NCBI RefSeq assembly: GCF_017312405.1
Contig: NZ_BLTG01000052.1
Span: forward strand, 18,919 to 82,918
Reading direction: 5' to 3'
From: Mycobacterium sp. PO1
Lineage (GTDB): Bacteria > Actinomycetota > Actinomycetes > Mycobacteriales > Mycobacteriaceae
DNA length: 64,000 nt
A model generated the notes under the pieces. That model was not told the origin of the DNA. It did not search any database and saw only the letters and a list, made by a program, of their open reading frames with translations. Shown piece after piece: positions 34,823 to 42,226 of this stretch. The position numbers and the translations under genes were made by a program. Within the stretch, counting starts at the first letter, position 1; every line of letters begins with the position of its first letter.

Positions 34823-35680
34823 ATGCATCTGACCGTCGGCTACCTTGCCACCCCGACCGGCGACGACGGCGTCGCGCTGGCCAGCGCGCTCGCCCGCACT
34901 TTCGACGCCACGGTCGACGTCGTGCTGGTCGTCCGCGAGGAACTGCCCGACGGGCACCCCGGCCGGGCCGAGTACCAGCAGTGGCTGATCGAGCACGGTG
35001 AACAGTGGGCCGGCAAAGCGGTGGCCGCATTGGCGGCCGACGGCGTCCACGCCACCGCGACGGTGACCGTCGGGGAGTCGTTCGCGCAGAAGCTGATCGA
35101 GTTCGCCGAGCAGCACGACTCGGATCTGATCGTCGTCGGCGGGGCCCGCGACGGCTTCTTCGGCCGCCACACCATCGGCCCGGTCACCGGGGCACTGCTG
35201 CACACCTCGCCGATCCCCGTGGCGCTGGCCCCGCGCGGCTACGCCGAGGATCCCGACGAGTCGTTCGACGCCGTGACCGCCGCGGTGCCCACCCGACCCG
35301 GAGAGGACAACCCGCTGCCGTTCGCACTGACGCTGGCCAGCGCGGCGCAACTGGAGATCCGGATGCTGTCGCTGGTGTCCGCGGAGAACCTCGCCGAGGC
35401 CGCCGACGCCAAGGAGGTGCGGGCCGCGCAGGTCGCCGCCGCCGAGAAGAACCTCATCGAGGCGGCGCGGGCGGTGCCGGACAGTCCCGACATCGAATCC
35501 CTGGTCGCCTCCGGCATGACGCTGGAATCGGCGCTGAAGAAGCTCAAATGGGAGGACGGCGATCTGCTGGTGGTCGGGTCGGCCCGCTTCGCAGCCCCGC
35601 GCCGGATCTTCCTGGGGTCGACCGCGGCCCGCATCCTCGCCGGGGTGGACGTGCCGGTGATCGTGGTGCCGCACGCCTGA
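34823..35680 (+). CDS. universal stress protein, tandem UspA domains
   Basis: 285 aa comprising two Usp folds: residues 1-140 (VGYLATPTGDDGVALASALARTF ... DLIVVGGARDGFFGRHTIGPVTGALLHTSPIPVALAPRG) and 155-285 (... DLLVVGSARFAAPRRIFLGSTAARILAGVDVPVIVVPHA). The first and second domains retain G/S-rich nucleotide loops in altered form. It follows the permease by 16 bp, an arrangement common for APC permeases, where the Usp may regulate the transporter. Confidence 0.88.
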   Translation: MHLTVGYLATPTGDDGVALASALARTFDATVDVVLVVREELPDGHPGRAEYQQWLIEHGEQWAGKAVAALAADGVHATATVTVGESFAQKLIEFAEQHDSDLIVVGGARDGFFGRHTIGPVTGALLHTSPIPVALAPRGYAEDPDESFDAVTAAVPTRPGEDNPLPFALTLASAAQLEIRMLSLVSAENLAEAADAKEVRAAQVAAAEKNLIEAARAVPDSPDIESLVASGMTLESALKKLKWEDGDLLVVGSARFAAPRRIFLGSTAARILAGVDVPVIVVPHA

Positions 35681-35687
35681 GGCTGGT

Positions 35688-35752
35688 GTCGCGAGAGTGC
35701 AGAGGTGGTAGCGCGAACCTCTCGGCGGCTACCGGGAATGCACGTTCGCGAC
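35688..35752. repeat. palindromic intergenic repeat, family A, copy 1
   Basis: Outer arms GTCGCGAGAGTGCA / TGCACGTTCGCGAC (12 of 14 pair) and inner arms GGTAGC / GCTACC separated by 15 nt. Occupies nearly all of the 78-bp gap between the convergent Usp and aldehyde dehydrogenase genes; could act as a bidirectional terminator. Same architecture as 57984-58046. Confidence 0.7.
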
Positions 35753-35758
35753 CGATCC

Positions 35759-37252
35759 CTACCGCTTCGCGAAAACCGTGCGGTGCCATTCCTTGTCGGC
35801 CACGCCGGTGATGTCGCTCATCACGTGCTTGATCGACAGGTACTCCTCGAGCGAGTACTGGCTCATGTCCTTGCCGAACCCGGAGGCGCCGAACCCGCCG
35901 TGCGGCATCTCCGAGATGATCGGGATGTGGTCGTTGATCCACACGCAACCGGCGTGAATCTCGCGTGACGCCCGCTGCGCGCGATACACGTCACGCGTCC
36001 ACGCCGAGGCCGCCAACCCGTAGGCCGTGTCGTTGGCTTGGCGCAGCGCGTCGTCGTCATCGGTGAACGGGCGCACCGTCAGCACCGGCCCGAAGATCTC
36101 GTCGCGCCACACCTCGGACTGCTCGGACACGTCGGCGATCACCGTCGGCCGGTAGAACGATCCCGGCCCGTCAGGTGCGACACCGCCGGTGACGATCCGG
36201 CCCCCCTCGCCGGGCGCCCGCTCCACCATGCCCGCGACCTTGGCGCGGTGCGCCGCGGTGATCAGCGGGCCGATGTCGGTGTCGGGGTCCTCCGGGTCGC
36301 CCACCACGATCTTGCCGAACAACTCGCCCACCCCGGCGACGAAGTCGTCGTACAGGTCGGCGGCGACGATCGCGCGGGTGGCCGCAGTGCAGTCCTGGCC
36401 GGTGTTGATCAGCGCACCGGCGGCCGCACCCTGGATCGCGGCGTCGAGGTCGGCGTCGTCGAACACCACGAACGGTGCCTTGCCGCCGAGTTCGAGCTGG
36501 GTGCGGTGCCCGTGCACCGCGGCGGCGGCCATCACCTTGCGGCCCACCGGTGTCGAGCCGGTGAACGTCACCATGTCGACGCCCGCGTGTCCCGCCAGCC
36601 GGGTGCCGACGTCGGCGCCGCCGCCGGTGACGACGTTGAACACCCCGTCCGGCAGGCCGGCCTCACTGGCTAGCCGGGCCAGTGTCAGCGTCGTCAACGG
36701 GGTGATCTCGGCGGGCTTGATGATGACGCTGCAGCCCGCGGCCAGCGCCGGGATCACCTTCCACACCGCCATCTGCAGCGGGTAGTTCCACGGCGTGATG
36801 GTCGCGACGACACCGACGGCCTCCCGGCGGATCGACGACGTGTGATCCCCGGAGTACTCCCCCGACGCCTTGCCCTCGAGAAGCCGGGCCGCGCCGGAGA
36901 AGAAGTCGATGTTGTCGATACTGCCGGGCACGTCGAACTCTCGGGCGAGCCGCACCGGCTTGCCGCACTGGGCGACCTCCTCAGCGACAAACGTGTCGGT
37001 GGCTTCGTCGGCCAGCTTGGCGAGTTTGGCCAGCACCGCGGAGCGCTCGGCCGGGGTGGCCCCGGCCCAGCCGGGCAGGGCGCGACGGGCCGACGCCACC
37101 GCGGCGTCGACGTCACCGGGGCCCGCCAGGGCGAATTCGACGACGGGGGCGCCCGTGGCCGGGTTGGTCACCGTGTGCGCGGGGCCGCCGGTGGTCACCG
37201 GCGCTCCGTCGATCCAGCTGCCGGCCACCGTCTGCGAAGAAACCACAGTCAT
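35759..37252 (-). CDS. aminobutyraldehyde-type aldehyde dehydrogenase
   Basis: 497-aa NAD(P)-dependent ALDH. PWNYPLQ, K179 (IIKPAEITPL), Rossmann FTGSTPVGRK, catalytic E254 (LELGGKAP) and C288 (NTGQDCTA) are in place. Overall closest in flavour to gamma-aminobutyraldehyde/betaine aldehyde dehydrogenases. It is divergent from an Lrp regulator and a class III aminotransferase: the aminotransferase would make an omega-amino aldehyde or semialdehyde that this enzyme oxidises. Substrate unproven. Confidence 0.88.
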   Translation of the reverse strand: MTVVSSQTVAGSWIDGAPVTTGGPAHTVTNPATGAPVVEFALAGPGDVDAAVASARRALPGWAGATPAERSAVLAKLAKLADEATDTFVAEEVAQCGKPVRLAREFDVPGSIDNIDFFSGAARLLEGKASGEYSGDHTSSIRREAVGVVATITPWNYPLQMAVWKVIPALAAGCSVIIKPAEITPLTTLTLARLASEAGLPDGVFNVVTGGGADVGTRLAGHAGVDMVTFTGSTPVGRKVMAAAAVHGHRTQLELGGKAPFVVFDDADLDAAIQGAAAGALINTGQDCTAATRAIVAADLYDDFVAGVGELFGKIVVGDPEDPDTDIGPLITAAHRAKVAGMVERAPGEGGRIVTGGVAPDGPGSFYRPTVIADVSEQSEVWRDEIFGPVLTVRPFTDDDDALRQANDTAYGLAASAWTRDVYRAQRASREIHAGCVWINDHIPIISEMPHGGFGASGFGKDMSQYSLEEYLSIKHVMSDITGVADKEWHRTVFAKR

Positions 37253-37373
37253 GCACCCAACGCTATCGCGCAGCGTGCGGGATAGCCATGCCGCGGGTAC
37301 GTATTACCTCAGCGTCAGATACCCGCCACGCGTGATTTCATGGTTCTGGTTGCTTGCGACGACGGATTCCGTG

Positions 37374-37379
37374 CACAAT
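37374..37379 (+). promoter_or_regulatory. -10 element of lrp-aminotransferase operon
   Basis: CACAAT, 7 nt before the ATG at 37387; leaderless arrangement in the 134-bp divergent gap with the aldehyde dehydrogenase, where Lrp would be expected to bind. Confidence 0.45.
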
Positions 37380-37386
37380 CATCGGC

Positions 37387-37908
37387 ATGGCTAACCCGGG
37401 GATACCGCGCGCCGTCGGCCCCGTCTCTTTCCGCGTCAACCAGTCCCGCCCCGGGGCCGCGTTCCAGCTCGACGAGCTGTCGAAGGCGATCATCGAGAAG
37501 CTGCAGCAGGACGGTCGCCGCTCCTATGCGGGCATCGGCAAGGCGGTCGGCCTGTCCGAGGCGGCCGTGCGTCAGCGCGTGCAGCGCATGGTCGACGCCG
37601 GCGTCATGCAGATCGTGGCGGTCACCGATCCGATGCAGCTGGGCTTCGCGCGCCAGGCGATGATCGGCATCCGCTGCACCGGCGACACCACCAAGATCGC
37701 GGAGAAACTCGCCGCCATCGAGTCGGTGGACTACGTGGTGCTCACCGCAGGATCCTTCGACGCGATCGTCGAAGTGGTCTGCGAGGACGACGACAGCCTG
37801 CTCGACCTACTCAACACCCAGATCCGCGCATTGCCGGGAGTGATATCCACAGAAACGCTCGTCTATCTCAAACTTGTTAAGCAGCAATATAATTGGGGAA
37901 CACGATGA
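37387..37908 (+). CDS. Lrp/AsnC-family regulator
   Basis: 173 aa. N-terminal helix-turn-helix LDELSKAIIEKLQQDGRRSYAGIGKAVGLSEAAVRQRVQRMVDAG, linker, and the RAM ligand domain (MIGIRCTGDTTKIAEKLAAIESVDYVVLTAGSFDAIVEVVCED ... IRALPGVISTETLVYLKL). Resembles PatR/YjaB-type Lrp regulators of polyamine or omega-amino-acid catabolism more than global Lrp. Overlaps the aminotransferase start (ATGA) and is divergent from the aldehyde dehydrogenase, so both are its probable targets. Confidence 0.9.
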   Translation: MANPGIPRAVGPVSFRVNQSRPGAAFQLDELSKAIIEKLQQDGRRSYAGIGKAVGLSEAAVRQRVQRMVDAGVMQIVAVTDPMQLGFARQAMIGIRCTGDTTKIAEKLAAIESVDYVVLTAGSFDAIVEVVCEDDDSLLDLLNTQIRALPGVISTETLVYLKLVKQQYNWGTR

Positions 37909-39290
37909 CAACAACCGATATCGCACCCGAGGTGTCCACAGATCTGGGCGCCAAGGCCAACCGCCATCTGTGGGGACACTTCGCCCGGCACGGCGCCGGC
38001 ATCACCCCGCCGATCATCACCCGCGGCGAGGGTGTCCACATCTGGGACGACCAGGGCCGCCAGTACATCGACGGGCTCTCCGGACTGTTCGTGGTCCAGG
38101 CCGGCCACGGCCGCAAGGAGCTCGCCGAAGCCGCCGCCAAGCAGGCCGAGAAGCTGGCGTTCTTCCCGCTGTGGTCCTACGCCACGCCGACGGCGATCGA
38201 GCTCGCCGAGCGTCTCGCCCACTACGCCCCCGGCGACCTGAACCGGGTGTTCTTCACCACCGGCGGCGGCGAGGCCGTCGAATCAGCCTGGAAGCTGGCC
38301 AAGCAGTACTTCAAGCTGACCGGCAAGCCCGGCAAGTTCAAGGTGATCTCGCGGGCCATCGCCTATCACGGCACCCCTCAGGGCGCGCTGGCCATCACCG
38401 GCCTGCCCGACTTCAAGAAGCCGTTCGAGCCGCTGACCCCCGGCGGGTTCCGGGTGCCGAACACCAACTTCTACCGCGCACCCGCGCCGTATGACACCGA
38501 CATCAAGGCATGGGGCGCCTACTGCGCCGACCGCATCGCCGAGGCCATCGAGTTCGAGGGCCCCGACACCGTCGCGGCCGTCTTCCTGGAGCCGGTGCAG
38601 AACGCCGGCGGCTGCTTCCCGCCGCCGCCCGGCTACTTCGAACGGGTCCGCGAGATCTGCGACGAGTACGACGTCCTGCTGGTCTCCGACGAGGTGATCT
38701 GCGCCTACGGCCGCATCGGGTCGATGTTCGCCTGCGACGACTTCGATTACGTACCCGACATGATCACCTGCGCCAAGGGTCTGACCTCGGGGTACTCCCC
38801 GATCGGGGCGATGATCGCCAGCGACCGGTTGTTCGAGCCGTTCAACGACGGCAAGACCACGTTCGGGCACGGCTACACCTTCGGCGGGCACCCGGTGTCC
38901 TCGGCGGTGGCCCTGGCCAACCTCGACATCTTCGAACGTGAAGGCATCAACGACCACGTCAAGCAGATGGCGCCGGCGTTCCGCGCCACGCTCGAGAAGC
39001 TGCACGACCTGCCGATCGTCGGTGACGTGCGCGGTGAAGGGTTCTTCTACGGCATCGAGCTGGTCAAGGACAAGGCCACCAAGGAGACCTTCAACGACGA
39101 GGAGAGCGAGCGGCTGCTGCGCGGGTTCCTGACGCCGGCGTTGTGGGAGGCGGGGTTGTACTGCCGCGCCGACGACCGCGGCGACCCAGTGGTGCAGTTG
39201 GCTCCGCCGCTGATCTGCGGGCAGAAGGAGTTCGACGCGATCTACGACATCCTGCACGGCGTACTGAGCGAGGCCTCGGCACGCATGTAG
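37905..39290 (+). CDS. class III PLP omega-aminotransferase (Rv3329-like)
   Basis: 461 aa, fold-type I. Visible are the cofactor region TGGGEAVESAWKLAKQYF, YHGTPQGALAITG, the PLP-anchoring Asp segment VSDEVICAYGRIG and the Schiff-base lysine in ITCAKGLTSGYSPIG; HGYTFGGHPVSSAVALANL follows. Acts on omega-amino acids or diamines (beta-alanine, GABA, putrescine are family substrates), with pyruvate or 2-oxoglutarate as acceptor. Occupies the Rv3329 position beside sigJ. A TTG 12 nt upstream is not needed; ATG overlaps the Lrp stop. Confidence 0.88.
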   Translation: MTTTDIAPEVSTDLGAKANRHLWGHFARHGAGITPPIITRGEGVHIWDDQGRQYIDGLSGLFVVQAGHGRKELAEAAAKQAEKLAFFPLWSYATPTAIELAERLAHYAPGDLNRVFFTTGGGEAVESAWKLAKQYFKLTGKPGKFKVISRAIAYHGTPQGALAITGLPDFKKPFEPLTPGGFRVPNTNFYRAPAPYDTDIKAWGAYCADRIAEAIEFEGPDTVAAVFLEPVQNAGGCFPPPPGYFERVREICDEYDVLLVSDEVICAYGRIGSMFACDDFDYVPDMITCAKGLTSGYSPIGAMIASDRLFEPFNDGKTTFGHGYTFGGHPVSSAVALANLDIFEREGINDHVKQMAPAFRATLEKLHDLPIVGDVRGEGFFYGIELVKDKATKETFNDEESERLLRGFLTPALWEAGLYCRADDRGDPVVQLAPPLICGQKEFDAIYDILHGVLSEASARM

Positions 39291-39293
39291 ACG

Positions 39294-39364
39294 TCTCCGC
39301 CGGAATTGCGTTCCGAGCGCGTTTTCGCGCGAACTCCCCTCGCGGAGCGCAATTCCGGCGAGAC
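39294..39364. repeat. large hairpin repeat after the aminotransferase gene
   Basis: Outer arms CGCCGGAATTGCG (39298-39310) / CGCAATTCCGGCG (39348-39360), perfect over 13 bp and flanked by TCTC / GAGA; an inner perfect hairpin GCGCG-TTTT-CGCGC sits at 39317-39330. Fills the 81-bp gap before the propeller gene; no T-tract. Confidence 0.7.
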
Positions 39365-39371
39365 TTCTGGT

Positions 39372-40397
39372 GTGAAGGTCCCCGCGAGGTCCAAGCCACC
39401 CGTCGATCCGGTGCGGTGGCAGGCCCCCGCCGTGGACGCGCTACCCGAGGTCCCCGCTCCGGTGATCAACCTGGTACCGGTGCCCGGCGGCGAGCCCGAG
39501 GATGTCCGCGTCGGCAGTGACGGGCAGTTGTGGACCGGTGCCCACGACGGCGGCATCGTGCGGTTGCGACCCGACGGCAGCGCCGCCGAGGTCGTCGCAA
39601 ACACCGGCGGGCGTCCGCTCGGCCTGGGTTTCCGTGCGGACGGACGGCTGCTGGTATGCGACAGCCCGAAGGGGCTGCTCTCCGTCGACACCGCCACCGG
39701 CGATGTCACGACCCTCGTCACGCAGGTCGGTGGCGGGATCTTGCAGTTCTGCTCCAATGTGGTCGAAACCGCGGACGGCACCGTCTATTTCACCGAGTCG
39801 ACGAGCGCGTTCACGGTCGCCGACTATGTCGGGGCCATCCTGGAGGCGCGCGGGCGCGGGGCGCTGCACCGCCTCGACCCGGACGGCACCGTCACCACCG
39901 TCGTCGACGGTCTGTACTTCGCCAACGGGGTGACGCTGACCGCGGACGGCTCGGCGCTGGTGATCGCCGAGACACAGGGCCGGCGCCTGTCCAAGTACTG
40001 GCTGACCGGCCCGCAGGCCGGTCAGCTGACACCGCTGGCGGTCAACCTGCCCGCAATGCCCGACAACCTGTCGACCGGGGCCGACGGCCGGATCTGGTGC
40101 GCCATGGTCACCCCGGCCAACCCGGTGGCCGATCGCCTGGCGGCAGGGCCACCGATGTTGCGCAAGATGGTGTGGCGACTACCACCACGCCTGCAGCCGA
40201 AACCGGCGTCGGTGGTGTGGGCGGTGGCGTTCGACCCCGACAGCGGCGAACCGGTTGCGGGTCTGCGCACCACCCATCCGGACTTCAGCATGGTCACCGC
40301 AGCCGTCGAGGCCCACGGGCGGCTCTGGCTGGGCAGCATCGGCGCGGGATACCTCGGCTGGGTCGACCTCGAGCAGACCCGACTCCCCCGGCGTTGA
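39372..40397 (+). CDS. strictosidine-synthase/SMP-30-like beta-propeller protein
   Basis: 341 aa from GTG 39372. Repeated blades (EDVRVGSDGQLWTG, GLGFRADGRLLVCDSPKGLLSVD, SNVVETADGTVYFTEST, NGVTLTADGSALVIAETQG, DNLSTGADGRIWCAM) form a six-bladed calcium-dependent propeller; the FCSNVVETADGTVYFTESTS block is the strictosidine-synthase-like signature. Bacterial members are usually lactonases or esterases. Role in this island is unclear. Its stop lies within a family-B repeat. Confidence 0.75.
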   Translation: MKVPARSKPPVDPVRWQAPAVDALPEVPAPVINLVPVPGGEPEDVRVGSDGQLWTGAHDGGIVRLRPDGSAAEVVANTGGRPLGLGFRADGRLLVCDSPKGLLSVDTATGDVTTLVTQVGGGILQFCSNVVETADGTVYFTESTSAFTVADYVGAILEARGRGALHRLDPDGTVTTVVDGLYFANGVTLTADGSALVIAETQGRRLSKYWLTGPQAGQLTPLAVNLPAMPDNLSTGADGRIWCAMVTPANPVADRLAAGPPMLRKMVWRLPPRLQPKPASVVWAVAFDPDSGEPVAGLRTTHPDFSMVTAAVEAHGRLWLGSIGAGYLGWVDLEQTRLPRR

Positions 40398-40454
40398 GAC
40401 TGCGGCTGTGGCGGGAAAGTGCGAGAGAGCAGCACCGTGAGCGCATTCTGAACG
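40393..40454. repeat. 62-bp intergenic repeat, family B, copy 1
   Basis: Matches 43460-43521 on the same strand over 62 bp without gaps (about 48 identities by hand), including the 19-base block TGGCGGGAAAGTGCGAGAG and end blocks GTTGAG and TCTGAACG. This copy overlaps the stop of the propeller gene and lies between convergent genes. Confidence 0.75.
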
Positions 40455-40466
40455 CGGGGGGGTCAG

Positions 40467-41291
40467 TCACTCCTTGATGAAGTCGAGGAGGTCGGCGTTG
40501 ATGGTGTCCGCGTGGGTGGTCGGCATGCCATGCGGAAAGCCTTGATAGGTCTTCAGCGTCGCGTTCTGAAGCAGCTCAGCCGATTTCGGACCCGACGCCA
40601 CGTAGGGGACGATCTGGTCGTCGACACTGTGCATCACCAGGACGGGCACGGTGATCTTCGTCAGATCCTCGGTGAAATCGGTCTGGGAGAACGCCACGAT
40701 GCCATCGTAGTGGGACAACGCGTCTCCCATCATTCCTTGGCGCCACCAGTTTTCGATGATCGCCTCCGACGGCTCGGTGTCGGGTCGGTTGAACCCGTAG
40801 AACGGTCCGGCGGCCAGCGAGCGGTAGAACACCGACCGGTTGGCGGCCAGTTGCGACTGCAGATCGTCGAAGACGTCCTTCGGCAACCCGTCGGGGTTGG
40901 CCTCGGTGCGCACCATCAACGGCGGCACCGCGCTGATGAGGGCGGCTTTGGCGACCCGGCTCTGTCCGTGGCGCGCGAGATAACGGACGACCTCGCCGCC
41001 GCCGGTGGAGTGACCGACGTGGATGGCGCCGCGCAGGTCGAGGTGCTCGGTGAGCGCCGCGAGATCGTCGGCGTAGTGGTCGAGGTCGTGACCGCCGGGA
41101 GTCTGGGTGGAGCGGCCGTGACCGCGTCGGTCATGGGCGATGACCCGGTAGCCCTGCTGCACGAAGAACAACATCTGGTTGTCCCAGTCGTCCGACGACA
41201 GCGGCCAGCCGTGGCTGAAGACGATGGGCCGGCCGGAACCCCAGTCCTTGTAGAAGATCTCGGTGCCGTCGGACGTGGTGATGGTGGCCAT
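40467..41291 (-). CDS. non-heme haloperoxidase-like alpha/beta-hydrolase
   Basis: 274 aa with the chloroperoxidase/esterase layout: IVFSHGWPLSSDDWDNQ (oxyanion), HDRRGHGRSTQTPGGHD, nucleophile Ser in VGHSTGGGE, acid Asp in SVDDQIVPY and His in GFPHGMPTTH. Family members are perhydrolases/esterases whose haloperoxidase activity is incidental. Strong SD (GAAGGA) before the ATG. Stands alone between convergent and divergent neighbours. Confidence 0.88.
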   Translation of the reverse strand: MATITTSDGTEIFYKDWGSGRPIVFSHGWPLSSDDWDNQMLFFVQQGYRVIAHDRRGHGRSTQTPGGHDLDHYADDLAALTEHLDLRGAIHVGHSTGGGEVVRYLARHGQSRVAKAALISAVPPLMVRTEANPDGLPKDVFDDLQSQLAANRSVFYRSLAAGPFYGFNRPDTEPSEAIIENWWRQGMMGDALSHYDGIVAFSQTDFTEDLTKITVPVLVMHSVDDQIVPYVASGPKSAELLQNATLKTYQGFPHGMPTTHADTINADLLDFIKE

Positions 41292-41522
41292 GCGGGTTCC
41301 TTCGCTGTCGATCGGTTCGGACCTGCCTGGCGTCGATCGTGCTCGTGAGGCCGGCGTGTGTCATCGACGCTGACGACCATCACAGTATTCCGGCTACCAC
41401 CCGGTTTTGGCGCGGGAGTAGTCGATTCCTGCCAGCGACCGGTCAATTTCTGCCAGCGGAAATCAACTGCCTGACCTGCGGGTTACACCGGGCAGAACTC
41501 AAGATCAGAAAGAGGAACCGAG
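41292..41522. promoter_or_regulatory. 231-bp divergent gap with spaced direct repeats
   Basis: CTGCCAGCG occurs at 41429-41437 and 41450-41458 in the same orientation, start to start 21 bp (two helical turns), a spacing typical of direct-repeat activator sites. It lies about 65-95 bp before the small secreted protein, which has GAGGA just before its ATG. Nothing else clear in this gap. Confidence 0.4.
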
Positions 41523-41825
41523 ATGAAGAGCATCACTGTCGCCACCGCCGCCGCTGCCGGATTGACCGCCGCCGTCCTGGGACTGGCCGCCCCCGCCGCC
41601 GCCGCCCCGAGTGGCTCCGATGCCCAGCAGACCATCAGCCAGCTCGAAGCCGACGGCAACCGCGTCATCGTCAACCGCCTGTCCGACACCCCGCTGTCGC
41701 AGGCGACCGTCGTCGCCGTCCAACCGGGACCGGCCCTGCGCGGCACCGTGCCCAACACCGGCTACAACGACGACAACCGCCAGGACGTCGTCACCGGCCA
41801 GGTCTACTACGTCGACATCCGCTGA
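41523..41825 (+). CDS. small secreted mycobacterial protein, unknown function
   Basis: 100-aa precursor with a Sec signal peptide (MKSITVATAAAAGLTAAVLG..., cleavage about AAPAAAAPS, residues 26-29). The roughly 70-residue mature part (DAQQTISQLEADGNRVIVNRLSDTPLSQATVVAV) resembles a family of small mycobacterial exported proteins containing an ADGNRV / PLSQATV pattern. No function known. Unlike many relatives this one has no cysteines in the mature part. Good SD; followed by tandem repeats and a strong terminator. Confidence 0.75.
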   Translation: MKSITVATAAAAGLTAAVLGLAAPAAAAPSGSDAQQTISQLEADGNRVIVNRLSDTPLSQATVVAVQPGPALRGTVPNTGYNDDNRQDVVTGQVYYVDIR

Positions 41826-41884
41826 GCGGATAATCGGACAGGAGTCCGCTGAGCGGATAATCAGGCAGGAGTCCGCTGAGCGGA
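41818..41884. repeat. 27-bp tandem repeats across a stop codon
   Basis: TCCGCTGAGCGGA, itself a dyad, occurs at 41818, 41845 and 41872, exactly 27 bp apart, with near-identical spacers (gataatcggacaggag and a two-base variant). The first TGA is the stop of the secreted protein; the unit is nine codons, so each copy puts another in-frame TGA at the same place. Confidence 0.85.
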
Positions 41885-41899
41885 CCGCCCGACGACAGA

Positions 41900-41931
41900 G
41901 GGGCACCCCGAGTACCCGGGGTGCCCCTTTT
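41900..41931 (+). terminator. intrinsic terminator
   Basis: GGGGCACCCCG - AGTACC - CGGGGTGCCCC followed by TTTT: an 11-bp perfect stem, 6-nt loop and T-tract, one of the clearest rho-independent terminators in the window. It ends the small secreted-protein transcript; on the opposite strand the stem has no T-tract. Confidence 0.9.
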
Positions 41932-41941
41932 CGTCGCGGTG

Positions 41942-42115
41942 CTAGACGCTGTGCAGTCGAACCGGCGGCAGTTCTGTCCTCGACTGGTAGGACGGATGTC
42001 GGCGCATCGCCTCGTCGAGCTCGCGGGCACGCCGTCGCGACGCACGCCAGGCCGGGTGCGATTCCAGGTGGACAACAGGGTTGGCGGCGGTCTTCGTCGT
42101 CATGGTCGGCATCAT
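41942..42115 (-). CDS. 57-aa basic small protein, unknown function
   Basis: Reads MMPTMTTKTAANPVVHLESH at the start, then AWRASRRRARELDEAMRRHP and a C-terminal SYQSRTELPPVRLHSV. GGAAGGG lies about 8 nt upstream of the ATG at 42115, and third positions are GC-rich, so I regard it as coding. The Arg-rich central part probably forms one amphipathic helix; nucleic-acid binding is possible but there is no evidence. ATG 42103 is an alternative start. Convergent with the secreted-protein gene across the terminator. Confidence 0.6.
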   Translation of the reverse strand: MMPTMTTKTAANPVVHLESHPAWRASRRRARELDEAMRRHPSYQSRTELPPVRLHSV

Positions 42116-42226
42116 GTTCAGAGCCCTTCCGCTGAGGCTGGATATGACAAGCGTGCCCAGGTGACCTGAGTATTTGCGTCGTCGTTTGCCGTGAACTTGA
42201 TAAGAAATGCCCGGCCGGATCAGGGG

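Noticed and set aside
41791..42075. 94-codon minus-strand frame across the tandem repeats and terminator
   Set aside because: Its translation merely reads the 27-bp repeats and terminator stem; the better minus-strand gene is the 57-codon frame at 41942-42115.
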